From the NCBI GenBank assembly GCA_031287735.1, contig JAITSO010000020.1:1-43729 (forward strand): 43,729 nucleotides of DNA, given 5' to 3'. Shown piece after piece: positions 24,220-34,039 of this stretch. This DNA is from Elusimicrobiota bacterium (GTDB taxonomy: Bacteria; Elusimicrobiota; Endomicrobiia; Endomicrobiales; Endomicrobiaceae). The notes under the pieces are model-generated. The model was not told the DNA's origin. It did no database searches and saw only the letters and a program-made list of their open reading frames with translations. The position numbers were made by a program, and so were the translations under genes. How positions within the stretch are numbered: position 1 is the stretch's first letter; each line of letters starts with the position of its first letter.

Positions 24220-25506
24220 TTACCTTATTTCGCCAAAAAGTGAATTGATTTTTGCAGATTTTATGAACGCGTAAAACTGTTTTCCTAAGTAGGTTTTGTC
24301 AGTTGTTATGAATACTTTTCGGCATGATCGGGTTCTGGCAGACAGAATGCCGTTTTCAAATTTTTCCCCTAAAACTTCTTGCTTTGTGTTGACCATTGCA
24401 GCCGCTATCTTGGCAGAAATTTCATTAGATTCTTTTAAAATAACAGAGTGCCTGTGTTTTTTTTCTTCCAATGAAACATCATCAGGTATTTGAGCAGCTT
24501 TTGTGTTTGGTCTTTGGGAGTATCTAAAAACATACAATCCGTCGAATTTTATATCTTTGATAGCATTTAGTGTTTCTTCAAAATTTTTTTGGCTTTCGCC
24601 TGGAAACCCTACGATAACATCAGTTGTTATACTAATATCTGGCATTGCAGTTCTCAAATTTTTTATCAAATTTAAATAGTGCTTGAAAGTATATTTTCTA
24701 TTCATTTGTTCTAATATTTTATCAGATGCTGATTGCATAGGCAGATGAATATGCCGGCATACTTTTGATTCTTTAGACATAATTTCTATTAAATCATCGT
24801 TTAAATCTTTTGGGTGATTTGTCATAAAGCGAATTCTTGTCAAACTCTCGATTTTAGCGATTTTGCTTATAAGCTTTGAAAAATCAATTTCACCATATTT
24901 ATAAGAGTTTACGTTTTGACCTAAAAGTATTATTTCTTTTGTGCCGTTTTCTACCATTGATACGCAATCGTTCATTATTTTTTTATAGTCAAAACTTATT
25001 TCTTGTCCGCGTACAAAAGGTACAACGCAATAAGAGCAATAATTATTGCAGCCTTTCATTATTGTTATATGTCTGACTATTTTTCCAAAATTTAGTTTGC
25101 AACAGAGGTTTTCTTTAGGCAAACTTTTCGGTTGCTCTGAAAATGGTAATAGTTTTAAAATTTTTTCAGCCAAATTCGCTTCTTTTGTGCCTGCAATAAA
25201 ATCTATATTTTTAAAGCGTTTTTTAATTTTATCCGGAATTCTTTGCGCCATACATCCAATAACTATGATTTTTACTGATGAATTTTCTTTCTTAATGCGT
25301 TCTGCTCTTCCAAGGAACGAAAAAGCTTTTTGTTCTGCTTGCGCTCTAACTGAACATGTGTTTAAAATTACAATATTTGCTTCTTGTAAAGTTTTTGCTT
25401 GCAAAATACCAGAATGCGAAAGAGTTTCAGCAAGGTCGAAAGATTCGTTTTCATTCATTTGGCAGCCGATGGTTTCTATTATGTATTTCAAATCCAAGTT
25501 CTCCAT
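24220..25506 (-). CDS. miaB: tRNA-i6A37 methylthiotransferase
   Basis: MiaB is a radical SAM enzyme that adds a methylthio group to i6A37 of tRNAs reading codons that begin with U. Domains: an N-terminal UPF0004 domain (ETIGCQMNENES and NTCSVRAQAEQKA), the radical SAM cluster CNNYCSYC followed by VVPFVRGQE, and a C-terminal TRAM-like part. At 428 residues it is complete. Its start lies 14 bases after a strong hairpin at 25521-25554, with no good Shine-Dalgarno. Confidence 0.95.
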   Translation of the reverse strand: MENLDLKYIIETIGCQMNENESFDLAETLSHSGILQAKTLQEANIVILNTCSVRAQAEQKAFSFLGRAERIKKENSSVKIIVIGCMAQRIPDKIKKRFKNIDFIAGTKEANLAEKILKLLPFSEQPKSLPKENLCCKLNFGKIVRHITIMKGCNNYCSYCVVPFVRGQEISFDYKKIMNDCVSMVENGTKEIILLGQNVNSYKYGEIDFSKLISKIAKIESLTRIRFMTNHPKDLNDDLIEIMSKESKVCRHIHLPMQSASDKILEQMNRKYTFKHYLNLIKNLRTAMPDISITTDVIVGFPGESQKNFEETLNAIKDIKFDGLYVFRYSQRPNTKAAQIPDDVSLEEKKHRHSVILKESNEISAKIAAAMVNTKQEVLGEKFENGILSARTRSCRKVFITTDKTYLGKQFYAFIKSAKINSLFGEIR

Positions 25507-25520
25507 GATTTTAAAACATC

Positions 25521-25554
25521 AAGCACAAAGCGGTTTTAAAACCTTTTTGTGCTT
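25521..25554. other. Strong hairpin between PPi-PFK and miaB
   Basis: AAGCACAAA and TTTGTGCTT form a 9-base-pair outer stem, and GGTTTTAAAACC inside it folds on itself. A short T-run follows only on the plus strand, while both neighbours are on the minus strand. It may be a weak terminator for the phosphofructokinase gene or control the start of miaB. GGTTTTAAAACC is the same palindrome that ends the intergenic repeat elements. Confidence 0.6.
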
Positions 25555-25575
25555 TTTAGATAAAATACAACAAAG

Positions 25576-27252
25576 TTATTTTCCGGAACTCTCATAGCAC
25601 AAAGTTTTTGTGGTAATATTAGTAACTTCAGCAGGGCCAAAAAACTGTATAGGACCCGGAAATACATAGCTTTCAGATTTCGCCCATATGTCTCTTTTTT
25701 TAACGAATTCTTTAAAAAGTTTCCCTTTCAAATCTACGAGAGCTTTTTGAATCACTGGTTTTTCTTTGCCATGTCTTTTTTCTATATTCATCATCATAGT
25801 GAGCGGCACGCCTCCGCATTCCCATTGTTTCGAAGGTTTTGTGAGCTTTCGCACAGAAGACAAATAACCTGTAAAACCGTTAAGTGCAAGAACAGCAGCA
25901 TTGTAACCTAAAGAATAAGTATAAACTGCATCAAAGTTTGATGGAATTCCACATCGACCTTCATATCCAAAAAAATGCGTTATAGGCAAAAATTTACCGT
26001 CAAATTTGTTTTCTTTTTGAAATTCCGTGAGCTTTTTGCGAACCATTTCAACTAAAAGTTTTTCCGTTTCAATTAAAGAAACTTGAACATTACCGTGCGG
26101 ATCTCTGTCAAGCATAAGCTGAAAGGCAATTACATCAGGCAAAGACTTCATAAGCTCTGCAAGATTTGATGGAAGCTTTGAACAAACAAAATCCTTTTTT
26201 TCTTGCGGGGAGTTCAATTTTTCTATTGTTTCTGCATTTTGCACTAATGTGTCATTGAGTGCAGAAATCAATTCTTTCATTTCAGGGATAAATTCTATCA
26301 GTCCTTCAGGTATTAAGGCTACACCAAAATTCTTGCCGGCTTTTGAACGGCTAATAATGATATCAGTTATATTTTTAACTATTTTTGCCAGCGTCATTTT
26401 TGTTTCCAAGACCTCTTCACCGATAAGAGTTATGTTACTTTGAGTTTTAAAAGCAACTTCTAAAGTTATATGCGAAGCACTTCTGCCCATCAGACGGACA
26501 AAGTGCCAATATTTTTGAGCGGAATTTACATCACGGCATATATTTCCGACAAGTTCAGAATAAATTTTTGTGGCGGTGTCAAACCCGAAGGAGGTTTCTA
26601 TAAATTTATTTTTCAAATCTCCGTCAATAGTTTTAGGAACGCCAATAACGCTCATTGGCAAGTTTTCTTTTTTCGCATATTCTGCAATTAAAGCGGCATT
26701 TGTGTTGGAATCGTCCCCACCGATTACAACCAAAGCGTCTATTTTGTTTTTTTCGCAATTGTTTTTTGTAGCTAAAAACTGTTCAGGAGTTTCTATTTTT
26801 GTTCTTCCAGATTGTATGAAATCAAAACCTCCGGTATTTCTGTAACTTTTTAAATTTTCTTCAGTAATAACTTTAAATTTATTTTCTAAAATCCCCAAAG
26901 GACCGCCTAAAAAGCCGATTAGAGCATTTTTCTTATTTGCTTTTTTTAGCCCGTCAAAAAGTCCGGCAATAACATTATGTCCACCAGGTGCTTGACCGCC
27001 TGAAAGCACAACTCCAACTTTGATTGCTTTTTTGGTGGTCAAAGCGTTTTTGCCTTTTTTAAAAGTTATAGAAGGTAAGCCGTAAGTGTTTGGGAAAATA
27101 TCTTTAACTTTTTCTTGATCTGCAATAGACGATGTGGCTTTTCCTTTAATAGCTTGAATAAAACCCGCTCCTTTCTTTAAAATTTCTGGAAGTTCTGGTT
27201 TAAATTTTAACCTTTCTGCTTGAAGTTCTGAAAATTTTGTTGCTTTGTTCAT
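25576..27252 (-). CDS. pfp: Pyrophosphate-dependent phosphofructokinase, long type
   Basis: It phosphorylates fructose 6-phosphate using pyrophosphate, reversibly. The signature of PPi use is visible: GGDDSNTNA (Asp where ATP enzymes have Gly) and PKTIDGDL (Lys in the PKT motif). Other motifs are VVLSGGQAPGGHNVIAGL near residue 84, MGRSASHITLEVAF and YEGRCGIPSNFDA. At 558 residues it belongs to the long group of plant, spirochaete and related enzymes. AGGAGG precedes the ATG. Confidence 0.95.
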   Translation of the reverse strand: MNKATKFSELQAERLKFKPELPEILKKGAGFIQAIKGKATSSIADQEKVKDIFPNTYGLPSITFKKGKNALTTKKAIKVGVVLSGGQAPGGHNVIAGLFDGLKKANKKNALIGFLGGPLGILENKFKVITEENLKSYRNTGGFDFIQSGRTKIETPEQFLATKNNCEKNKIDALVVIGGDDSNTNAALIAEYAKKENLPMSVIGVPKTIDGDLKNKFIETSFGFDTATKIYSELVGNICRDVNSAQKYWHFVRLMGRSASHITLEVAFKTQSNITLIGEEVLETKMTLAKIVKNITDIIISRSKAGKNFGVALIPEGLIEFIPEMKELISALNDTLVQNAETIEKLNSPQEKKDFVCSKLPSNLAELMKSLPDVIAFQLMLDRDPHGNVQVSLIETEKLLVEMVRKKLTEFQKENKFDGKFLPITHFFGYEGRCGIPSNFDAVYTYSLGYNAAVLALNGFTGYLSSVRKLTKPSKQWECGGVPLTMMMNIEKRHGKEKPVIQKALVDLKGKLFKEFVKKRDIWAKSESYVFPGPIQFFGPAEVTNITTKTLCYESSGK

Positions 27253-27285
27253 TTTTGATCCTCCTGGTTTAATTGTTTTGTCATT

Positions 27286-29070
27286 TCATACAGACAAAAT
27301 TTCATCAATATTTTTTGACAAATCAGCAAATATTTTTTGCTTTATAGCTATGTAACTAAAAATATGGGTTTTGTATTTTTCTATCTCGGCATCTAAATCC
27401 TTTTTTCGTATAGCAAAACATTCTACAACTTCGCGTTTAATTTTTTCTTTAATATCGCCAAGTGTAGTGCTGATTATAGCGTCAAATCTTTGTTTTAAAA
27501 GTGCGTCATTATTAGTTGTAAAACTTTCTTCAATTATTGCATCTTTAGATGTTTTGATTTTAAAAACTATGTCTATGGAATTTGTTGAAGTCCAAAGATT
27601 TCTAGCCATATTTACGACATCAGGTAAAGATTTTTGGTGGTACGCTTCACTTACAAAATCTTTTACTGTTACCTGCGTTTGAGCTGTAAAGTCTAAATCG
27701 GTTAAATTAAATTCTGAATGAATGGCGGCTGTAAAATTTTCAAGTGTTGGAGTGTAATATGTGTTTTCGGGATATAAAAACTTAGCTGGTATTCCCTCTA
27801 TATCTAAAAATACTGTCAAGAGATTGTTTTTATCAGCATTGAAAAACCCAGATAGTTTTATATTTGAGTTTTCGTCATTTCCTTTTATAATAAATTCTGC
27901 CGGCTTGCTGGCAAAAGCCATATCAGAAGCTGCATTTGTTATTTTGCCATCTAATGCAATTGATGATGGCATTGTATTTCCTATTGTGATGTTTGAAAGG
28001 ATTATTTCTGAAATTGAAGTTTTTGGAATTCCATTTTTAACTGGAAATCTGATACTTTTTCCTTTATTTTTATCTTCCAATATTTGGTTTTGAGCAAAAA
28101 CGTTTTTTACTATATTCATAAAGTACTCTACATGCTCTATTTTTTGCAAAAGATATCTTTTAAAAATAATTTCGCTTATATTTTTAAAAATAAAATCTTG
28201 TTCTAATATTTTTCCGCTTATATTATCTACGTCTAAATTTAACGACTCTTCGTTTGTAATATCTTTAGTGGATGCTTTGTATTGTGCGATATGCTCATTA
28301 ATTTCAGTTTGAAATATTTTGAGGTTCTCCATAGTTTCATCTATTGAGTTTTTTTTATCGTTTAAGAGCTTTAAATAGGAAGAATCTGATTTTTTTTTGT
28401 CTATATCTATTAGGATATCTTCCATTTCTTTTTGCTGCTTTTCAATGTTGATAGCATTGACTATTTTGTAATAAGTGTCCATTTTAGACACCAAAAGAAT
28501 GTAATTATCTTGAATTTTATTGACACATTCAATCCAATCTACATTCAGAGTTTCATGAGGTGAAAAGCTGTTTGCTTTTTCTTGCAATTCTACGAAAACA
28601 TGAATATTTGGCAGGCTATCTACAGTTTTTTCAGCGTTTATTTCTACTTCTTTTAATTTTTTTAAGAACTTATTTTTGTCTTCAAAGGCGGAAATTTTGT
28701 TTTTCATACTAATTTTACTGGAAGTTTTTCTTAAAGTGTGGAATTTTATGCCGGAAACATAAAGTTTATCTATAACAAATTTTTTTGAAAGTAATGGTTT
28801 AAACTTGAGCTTAAATGAAATATCATCAATTCCTGCAAGATTTAAGAATTTATTTTTTCTATCTCCGATTTTTAGGTTTTTTATTTCTACAAACATGTTT
28901 TTAAGCGATACGTTTGCACTGGCTACTTCTATTTTTGCCCCAAAAAGATTTTCTAAATAATTGACTATCTGGTTTTTTGCATAAGAATTAAAATCTATTG
29001 AAAACAGATAAAGAACCGCTACTAAAATGGCAAAAATTGTCACTATTCTGTTTAGAGTTATTGTTTTCAT
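27286..29070 (-). CDS. TIGR03545-type conserved protein, AsmA-like
   Basis: This uncharacterised family protein of 594 residues is membrane-anchored by one N-terminal segment (IVTIFAILVAVLYLFSI). After it comes an AsmA-like start (IVNYLENLFGAKIEVASANVSL), then a long central part rich in Lys, Glu and Asn that is likely coiled coil (about residues 115-330), and a C-terminal beta-rich then helical region. It is followed by the TIGR03546-type gene, the pairing in which this family is usually found. A role in the envelope, perhaps lipid handling as for AsmA proteins, is inference. Confidence 0.75.
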   Translation of the reverse strand: MKTITLNRIVTIFAILVAVLYLFSIDFNSYAKNQIVNYLENLFGAKIEVASANVSLKNMFVEIKNLKIGDRKNKFLNLAGIDDISFKLKFKPLLSKKFVIDKLYVSGIKFHTLRKTSSKISMKNKISAFEDKNKFLKKLKEVEINAEKTVDSLPNIHVFVELQEKANSFSPHETLNVDWIECVNKIQDNYILLVSKMDTYYKIVNAINIEKQQKEMEDILIDIDKKKSDSSYLKLLNDKKNSIDETMENLKIFQTEINEHIAQYKASTKDITNEESLNLDVDNISGKILEQDFIFKNISEIIFKRYLLQKIEHVEYFMNIVKNVFAQNQILEDKNKGKSIRFPVKNGIPKTSISEIILSNITIGNTMPSSIALDGKITNAASDMAFASKPAEFIIKGNDENSNIKLSGFFNADKNNLLTVFLDIEGIPAKFLYPENTYYTPTLENFTAAIHSEFNLTDLDFTAQTQVTVKDFVSEAYHQKSLPDVVNMARNLWTSTNSIDIVFKIKTSKDAIIEESFTTNNDALLKQRFDAIISTTLGDIKEKIKREVVECFAIRKKDLDAEIEKYKTHIFSYIAIKQKIFADLSKNIDEILSV

Positions 29071-29134
29071 TTTTTAGCTCTCTCGCATATCTATTTTTCT
29101 TTAATTTTTATCTTTTTGCTGCAAATCTATATTT

Positions 29135-29623
29135 TCATAACTTCGTGTTTTTGATTGTGAGTGTTTTTTTCAGAACTAGTTTAAGTAATTTGTCGCGACA
29201 ATTATTGCGATAATAAAGAGCAAATTTATGTGATATGAAAAATATTGGCAAAAAAAGCACAATGGAAAAAGCGACTCCTCCCATAACAGCAGTGTTATTT
29301 AAGTTTAAAAATGGAATTATTTGAGCATTGTAAAAAAAAACCCATAAAGGCAAGAAATTTGGGATATTTAAGACTAAAAGACCAATTTTGCTAAACAAAG
29401 GTAAAATAAGATAAGCCAGAACAGAAAAAAATGAAGTTGAAATTAAAAAAAGGATGAAGTTTGCATCGTAAATCAAAATAACAAAAACAAAAAGCATTCG
29501 AATTAACATAGATGGGATAAGTCCGCAAGTTGCACCAAGCGTTAATGCAAGTGTTATTTTTTTTAATGGTACGTCGCACATTAAATAATTTAAAAATTTT
29601 TGCAGTATATTCTCAAAAAGCAT
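29135..29623 (-). CDS. TIGR03546/DUF2062-type membrane protein
   Basis: This 162-residue protein has three or four hydrophobic segments. The conserved pattern ITLALTLGATCGLIPSM near the start and the hydrophobic middle (LPLFSKIGLLVLNIPNFLPL) fit the TIGR03546 group within DUF2062-like proteins. The function is unknown. It lies directly upstream of its usual neighbour of the TIGR03545 family, on the same strand with a 64-base gap, so the two probably work together in the envelope. Confidence 0.75.
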   Translation of the reverse strand: MLFENILQKFLNYLMCDVPLKKITLALTLGATCGLIPSMLIRMLFVFVILIYDANFILFLISTSFFSVLAYLILPLFSKIGLLVLNIPNFLPLWVFFYNAQIIPFLNLNNTAVMGGVAFSIVLFLPIFFISHKFALYYRNNCRDKLLKLVLKKTLTIKNTKL

Positions 29624-29690
29624 GAATTTTGCCTTAAATAAATTTTGCAGCTTTTAGTAATTTTTCAAATTGTGGAAAAATTTTAAAATT

Positions 29691-30347
29691 TCAAACTAAA
29701 ATTTCAAGCAATTGATTGATACTTTTAATGGAAAAATCAGGGTTAAAAGTTTTTATCTGCTCTAAACTGCAATATCCGTATTCTGCAGCAACAAAAGAGA
29801 TTTTTGCATTTTTTGCAGCCAAAAAATCATTTGGGCTATCACCTATAATAATGGTACTTTCTAGAGCTGAATTAGTGATTTTTGCTAGTTCTAAAATAGG
29901 TTTCGGATCGGGTTTTTTAGCTAGTGTATCTCCACCCCAGACTTCTTTAAAAAAATCTAAAATTCCAAGTCGTTTTAAAATTTCAAAGCAAAATTTTTGA
30001 GATTTGTTAGATAAAAGCACAAGCGTTTTACCACGTTGTCTATTCAAAACTTCAAGCGTTTCTTTTACACAATTATAGAGAATTGTAGTGTCGGTTAAAT
30101 GAATAGCATAAAAACTTTTAAATTTCTCAATGGCTTCTTTTAAAAGTTTTACGTTTTTTACAGGAAGAGATTTTTCTAAAAGTGAGCTTATTCCATCGCC
30201 AAGATATGAACGTACAGTTGCTGTTGCAATTTCTTCAAAACCATAATTTTTTCTGACAAAATTGACAGCATTTGCCAGATCTTTTTGCGAATCAACAAGC
30301 GTTCCGTCCAAATCAAAAATTAGAAGCTCAAAAGTTTTTAAATCCAT
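29691..30347 (-). CDS. HAD-family phosphatase, phosphoglycolate phosphatase-like
   Basis: The N-terminal motif FDLDGTLVDS carries the two catalytic aspartates. Motif II (LLSNKS), motif III Lys (KKPDPKPI) and motif IV (GDSPNDFLAA) are all present, with a helical cap between. At 218 residues it matches Gph-type enzymes that remove phosphate from 2-phosphoglycolate; substrate specificity in this family cannot be read from sequence. It overlaps the end of glgP by 10 bases, suggesting coupled translation. Confidence 0.85.
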   Translation of the reverse strand: MDLKTFELLIFDLDGTLVDSQKDLANAVNFVRKNYGFEEIATATVRSYLGDGISSLLEKSLPVKNVKLLKEAIEKFKSFYAIHLTDTTILYNCVKETLEVLNRQRGKTLVLLSNKSQKFCFEILKRLGILDFFKEVWGGDTLAKKPDPKPILELAKITNSALESTIIIGDSPNDFLAAKNAKISFVAAEYGYCSLEQIKTFNPDFSIKSINQLLEILV

Positions 30348-32926
30348 TTTATTATTTCAGGAATATATTGAACTTCACCAAGATATTTAGGGAGAATTCT
30401 TATACTATAAGCACATTTGCCAGCTTTATTTACTAAAATTTTTCCCTCAAAAACATAGTTATTATCTTCTTGAGCAATTAAATTCATTTCGCTTGTAGAT
30501 GGAGAATTTATAGCATGTGCTGCATCTATTTGACCATTAAAAATTTGAACACTCACATCCTCAGCGCTTATGCCACTTAAATTTATTTTAGAGCGGATTG
30601 TTATGAAGTTTGAAATTTTTATATCTCCTGAAATAGTATCTTGTGAAGATATAAAATGTATGTTGTTCCAATTTGAACGTATGAAATTTATCCAATCTGA
30701 TTTTTTATAAGCAAGCTCAAAAGCATTAGATTTCAATTTATTGTGTTCTATTGAAGCAGGGATATAAAATTTTTCTACGTATTCTTCAATCATTCTATTT
30801 GTGTTGAAAACAGGACATAAAGTTTTCATAGAGCGTTTCATTTTTTGTATCCAACCGCGGGGAATGTCGTCTCTTGTTTTTGAGAAAAATAATGGAATAA
30901 TATCATTTTCAAGTGTTTCGTAAATTGATTGGCTTTCAGCGTCATCTTGTTCTTCTCTGGATGGATGCTCATTTATTGACCCTATTGACCAACCATTTTG
31001 CTCATCATAACCTTCACACCACCAACCGTCAAGAATGCTAAAATTCAAAACTCCATTTGCAGCTGCTTTCATACCACTTGTGCCAGATGCTTCTTCTGGG
31101 CGCAAAGGGTTGTTTAACCAAATATCGGCTCCTTGTACTAAATACCGTGCCACATTTATGTCATAATCTTCCAAAAATACTATTTTGTGCTTTAATTCGG
31201 GATCTTTAGAAAGAGTTATTATGTTTTCAATAATTTTTTTACCGATTGTATCTTGTGGATGAGCTTTCCCAGCCATAATAATTTGAACAGGATAATCTTT
31301 GTTGGTTAGTATTTTTTTTATTCTTGCCAAATCTCTAAATATAAGATTACCACGTTTATAAGAAGCAAAACGCCTTGCAAAACCTATCGTAAGAGCTTCT
31401 GGGTCTAAAACTTCATCGGCAAAACTTGCCATTTTTTCAGAAACACCGTTTCGTCTAAGTTGCGAATGAAGCCTTGCTCTTGCAAAAGAAACAAGCCGTC
31501 CGCGCCTTATTTCATGACTTCTCCAAAGTTCGGTATCTGGGATTTTTGAAATTCTTTCCCAAACGTTATGTTCAGACGGTTCGTCCTTCCAGCCTAATCC
31601 GAGATATTTATTAAATAGCGAATGAAATTCATAAGATGTCCAAGTATTTATGTGAATACCATTTGTTATATGCGTTATGGGAATTTCTTTCCTTGGTAAA
31701 TCTGTCCAGATATTTTGCCACATATCCCTTGAAACCGTCGCATGAAGCCTGCTTACCCCGTTAGCTTTACTTGTGGCTTTTAAGGCAAAAATTGTCATAG
31801 AAAAATCTTTAGGATTTGCAGTTGGAAAACTACCGAATTTTAAGAAAAAATCATCCGGAATTTGTAATGATCTTGCCATGGGTTGAAGATATTTAAGTAT
31901 TAAGTCGTTGCCAAAAATTTCATTGCCGGCAGGTACAGGTGTGTGTGTTGTAAAGACACTTCCGCTTTTTACAAGCTGAAAAGCAGTTTCAAATGGCAGT
32001 TTGTCATCTTCAATATATTGACGCATTTTTTCAAGCAAAAGAAAAGCTGAGTGACCTTCATTTATGTGAATAACATCAGGCGAAATATTTAGAGCTTTTA
32101 AAAGCTTTGCTCCGCCTATACCTAAAACAATTTCCTGTTGTATGCGCATTTCTTTATTTCCACCATATAATTCTCTTGTTATCTCACACAATGCCGAAGA
32201 GTTCTTTTCATAATCGGTATCTAAAAGATAAAGTGGAACTCTACCAACCTGAACTTTCCAAGCTCTTGCAAAAATCTTGCCTAAAGGACTATCAATTGAC
32301 ACTTCGATGTGTTCGCCATTATCATTTTTAACAGCTGTCAAAGCCATATTTAAAAAGTCGTTTTCAACATATTCTTCATTTTGCCAACCTGTTAAATTTA
32401 ACAATTGCTTAAAATATCCGAATTTATATAAAAGTCCAACGCCTATAAGAGGAAGACCCATATCACTTGCAGATTTTAAGTGATCGCCAGATAATACGCC
32501 AAGACCGCCGGAATAAATCGGAAGGCTTTCGTGAATTGCGAACTCCGTAGAAAAATAAGCGAAATTGAAATTAGCATAATTGGCACAGCGTTCGTCATAC
32601 CAAGTTTTTGCAGATAGATATTTATCAAGAGCATTTTTTACTCTTTCCATATGCAAAATGAAGCTATCATCTCCACAAAGTTCACGAATTTGCTCATTTG
32701 ACAATTTGCCAAGTAGCTTTTTTGGATTATGATAAGTTTCTTCCCACATATCTCTATCTATTCTTCTAAACAATTCTATAGCTTCTGCATCCCAGCTCCA
32801 CCACATGTTGTTTGCTATAGTTATCAAAGGTTGCAAAACTTCAGGAATATTTTGAATTCCTGTGAAAATTCTTTTATTCCTAGCTTTAAATGTTTCTCTG
32901 CTTTCATTAAACAAATCTAAATTCAT
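30338..32926 (-). CDS. glgP: Alpha-glucan phosphorylase
   Basis: It releases glucose 1-phosphate from glycogen or maltodextrin. The protein is of the type with an N-terminal DUF3417 domain (ANNMWWSWDAEAIELFRRID). Catalytic-domain motifs: GGLGVLSGDHLKSASDMGLP, HINEGHSAF, TTHTPVPAGNE, and the PLP-lysine region EEASGTSGMKAAANG. At 862 residues it is complete. A C-terminal extension of about 160 residues has a beta-rich domain. AGAGGAAC precedes the ATG. With PPi-PFK it fits storage-glucan breakdown. Confidence 0.95.
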   Translation of the reverse strand: MNLDLFNESRETFKARNKRIFTGIQNIPEVLQPLITIANNMWWSWDAEAIELFRRIDRDMWEETYHNPKKLLGKLSNEQIRELCGDDSFILHMERVKNALDKYLSAKTWYDERCANYANFNFAYFSTEFAIHESLPIYSGGLGVLSGDHLKSASDMGLPLIGVGLLYKFGYFKQLLNLTGWQNEEYVENDFLNMALTAVKNDNGEHIEVSIDSPLGKIFARAWKVQVGRVPLYLLDTDYEKNSSALCEITRELYGGNKEMRIQQEIVLGIGGAKLLKALNISPDVIHINEGHSAFLLLEKMRQYIEDDKLPFETAFQLVKSGSVFTTHTPVPAGNEIFGNDLILKYLQPMARSLQIPDDFFLKFGSFPTANPKDFSMTIFALKATSKANGVSRLHATVSRDMWQNIWTDLPRKEIPITHITNGIHINTWTSYEFHSLFNKYLGLGWKDEPSEHNVWERISKIPDTELWRSHEIRRGRLVSFARARLHSQLRRNGVSEKMASFADEVLDPEALTIGFARRFASYKRGNLIFRDLARIKKILTNKDYPVQIIMAGKAHPQDTIGKKIIENIITLSKDPELKHKIVFLEDYDINVARYLVQGADIWLNNPLRPEEASGTSGMKAAANGVLNFSILDGWWCEGYDEQNGWSIGSINEHPSREEQDDAESQSIYETLENDIIPLFFSKTRDDIPRGWIQKMKRSMKTLCPVFNTNRMIEEYVEKFYIPASIEHNKLKSNAFELAYKKSDWINFIRSNWNNIHFISSQDTISGDIKISNFITIRSKINLSGISAEDVSVQIFNGQIDAAHAINSPSTSEMNLIAQEDNNYVFEGKILVNKAGKCAYSIRILPKYLGEVQYIPEIIKWI

Positions 32927-33121
32927 AAAGTTCCTCTTTTAATTTTAAATGGTTTTTTATCTAACATAACAACGTTAGTTTTGTATAAAACATAGCTTTT
33001 GTATAACGACAGTCTGCACAATTGCCAAGAATTTCTTTTTTGAGACTAGAAAATCAATGCAAAACCTGCAACACTTGTTTTTTGTAATTTGTATCTACTT
33101 AAGATAAAAACTAAAAACTCG

Positions 33122-34039
33122 CTAAATTCTAGTGGCACCGGCTTTGTCAAAATCAAGTATGAAACCTTTTGCTATTACGTTTTCCGTTTTCCAACATTCT
33201 AACATATTTTTTTTGACATTTTCACTGTTTTCTTTACTGCAGAAAGCGGCAAGTGTTGAACCAGAACCAGAAAGAAAACCGCCATATGCTCCTGAATTTA
33301 GAGCTTTTTCTAAAACTTTATTCATAGCTGGGATCATTTTGCCTCTGTAGGGTTGGTGAATTTTGTCTTGCATCGCTTCTTTTAGTAAAGAGTAATCGTT
33401 TGAACAAAAAGCAGCTGTTAAAAGAGCAACTCTTGAGATATTGAAAACTACATCTTGCAATGGAATATTTTTTGGAATGATTTGACGCGAGTGGTTTGTT
33501 CTGATTTCGAAAGATGGAACGCATAGAATTACTTTTAATTTGGGTAGCGGCAAATTTATGGTTGTTGTGCGAAGTGCCTCTTTGTTTTTTGCACAAGCAC
33601 ACAAACCACCAAATATGGCTGGAACAACATTATCAGGGTGTCCTTCTATTTTGATAGCGAGTTCTGCAATTTGGGATTTATTTAACTTATTTTTACAGAG
33701 TTTATTTGCAAGCGAAATACCGCCAACTATAGCTGTAGCACTTGAACCTAATCCACCGTTTAAAGGAATTTTTGTGGAAATTTCTATGTTCAAATTTTTA
33801 AGATTATACTTTGTTTCGCCAAGTAAATTGAAAGTTTCAGACATTGCTTTCCATAAAAGATTATCCTTGCCTTTTGGAATAGATTCCTTGCCATGACCAC
33901 TTAAAATAAATTTTGTTTTTTTTGCATTTGGTACAAATTCAGCACTAAATTCATTATACAGAGTTAGAGCTGCTCCGAAAACATCAAAACCCGGTCCTAA
34001 ATTTGCTGTTGTGGCAGGTACACGAAATTTTATTTTCAT
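33122..34039 (-). CDS. thrB: Homoserine kinase
   Basis: ThrB phosphorylates homoserine in threonine synthesis. It is a GHMP kinase of 305 residues. The N-terminus has VPATTANLGPGFDVFGAAL, the ATP motif is PLNGGLGSSATAIVGG, and the C-terminal motif is GAYGGFLSGSGSTLAAF. The start overlaps the upstream ligase/TPR gene by ATGA. No other threonine gene is nearby. Confidence 0.95.
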   Translation of the reverse strand: MKIKFRVPATTANLGPGFDVFGAALTLYNEFSAEFVPNAKKTKFILSGHGKESIPKGKDNLLWKAMSETFNLLGETKYNLKNLNIEISTKIPLNGGLGSSATAIVGGISLANKLCKNKLNKSQIAELAIKIEGHPDNVVPAIFGGLCACAKNKEALRTTTINLPLPKLKVILCVPSFEIRTNHSRQIIPKNIPLQDVVFNISRVALLTAAFCSNDYSLLKEAMQDKIHQPYRGKMIPAMNKVLEKALNSGAYGGFLSGSGSTLAAFCSKENSENVKKNMLECWKTENVIAKGFILDFDKAGATRI

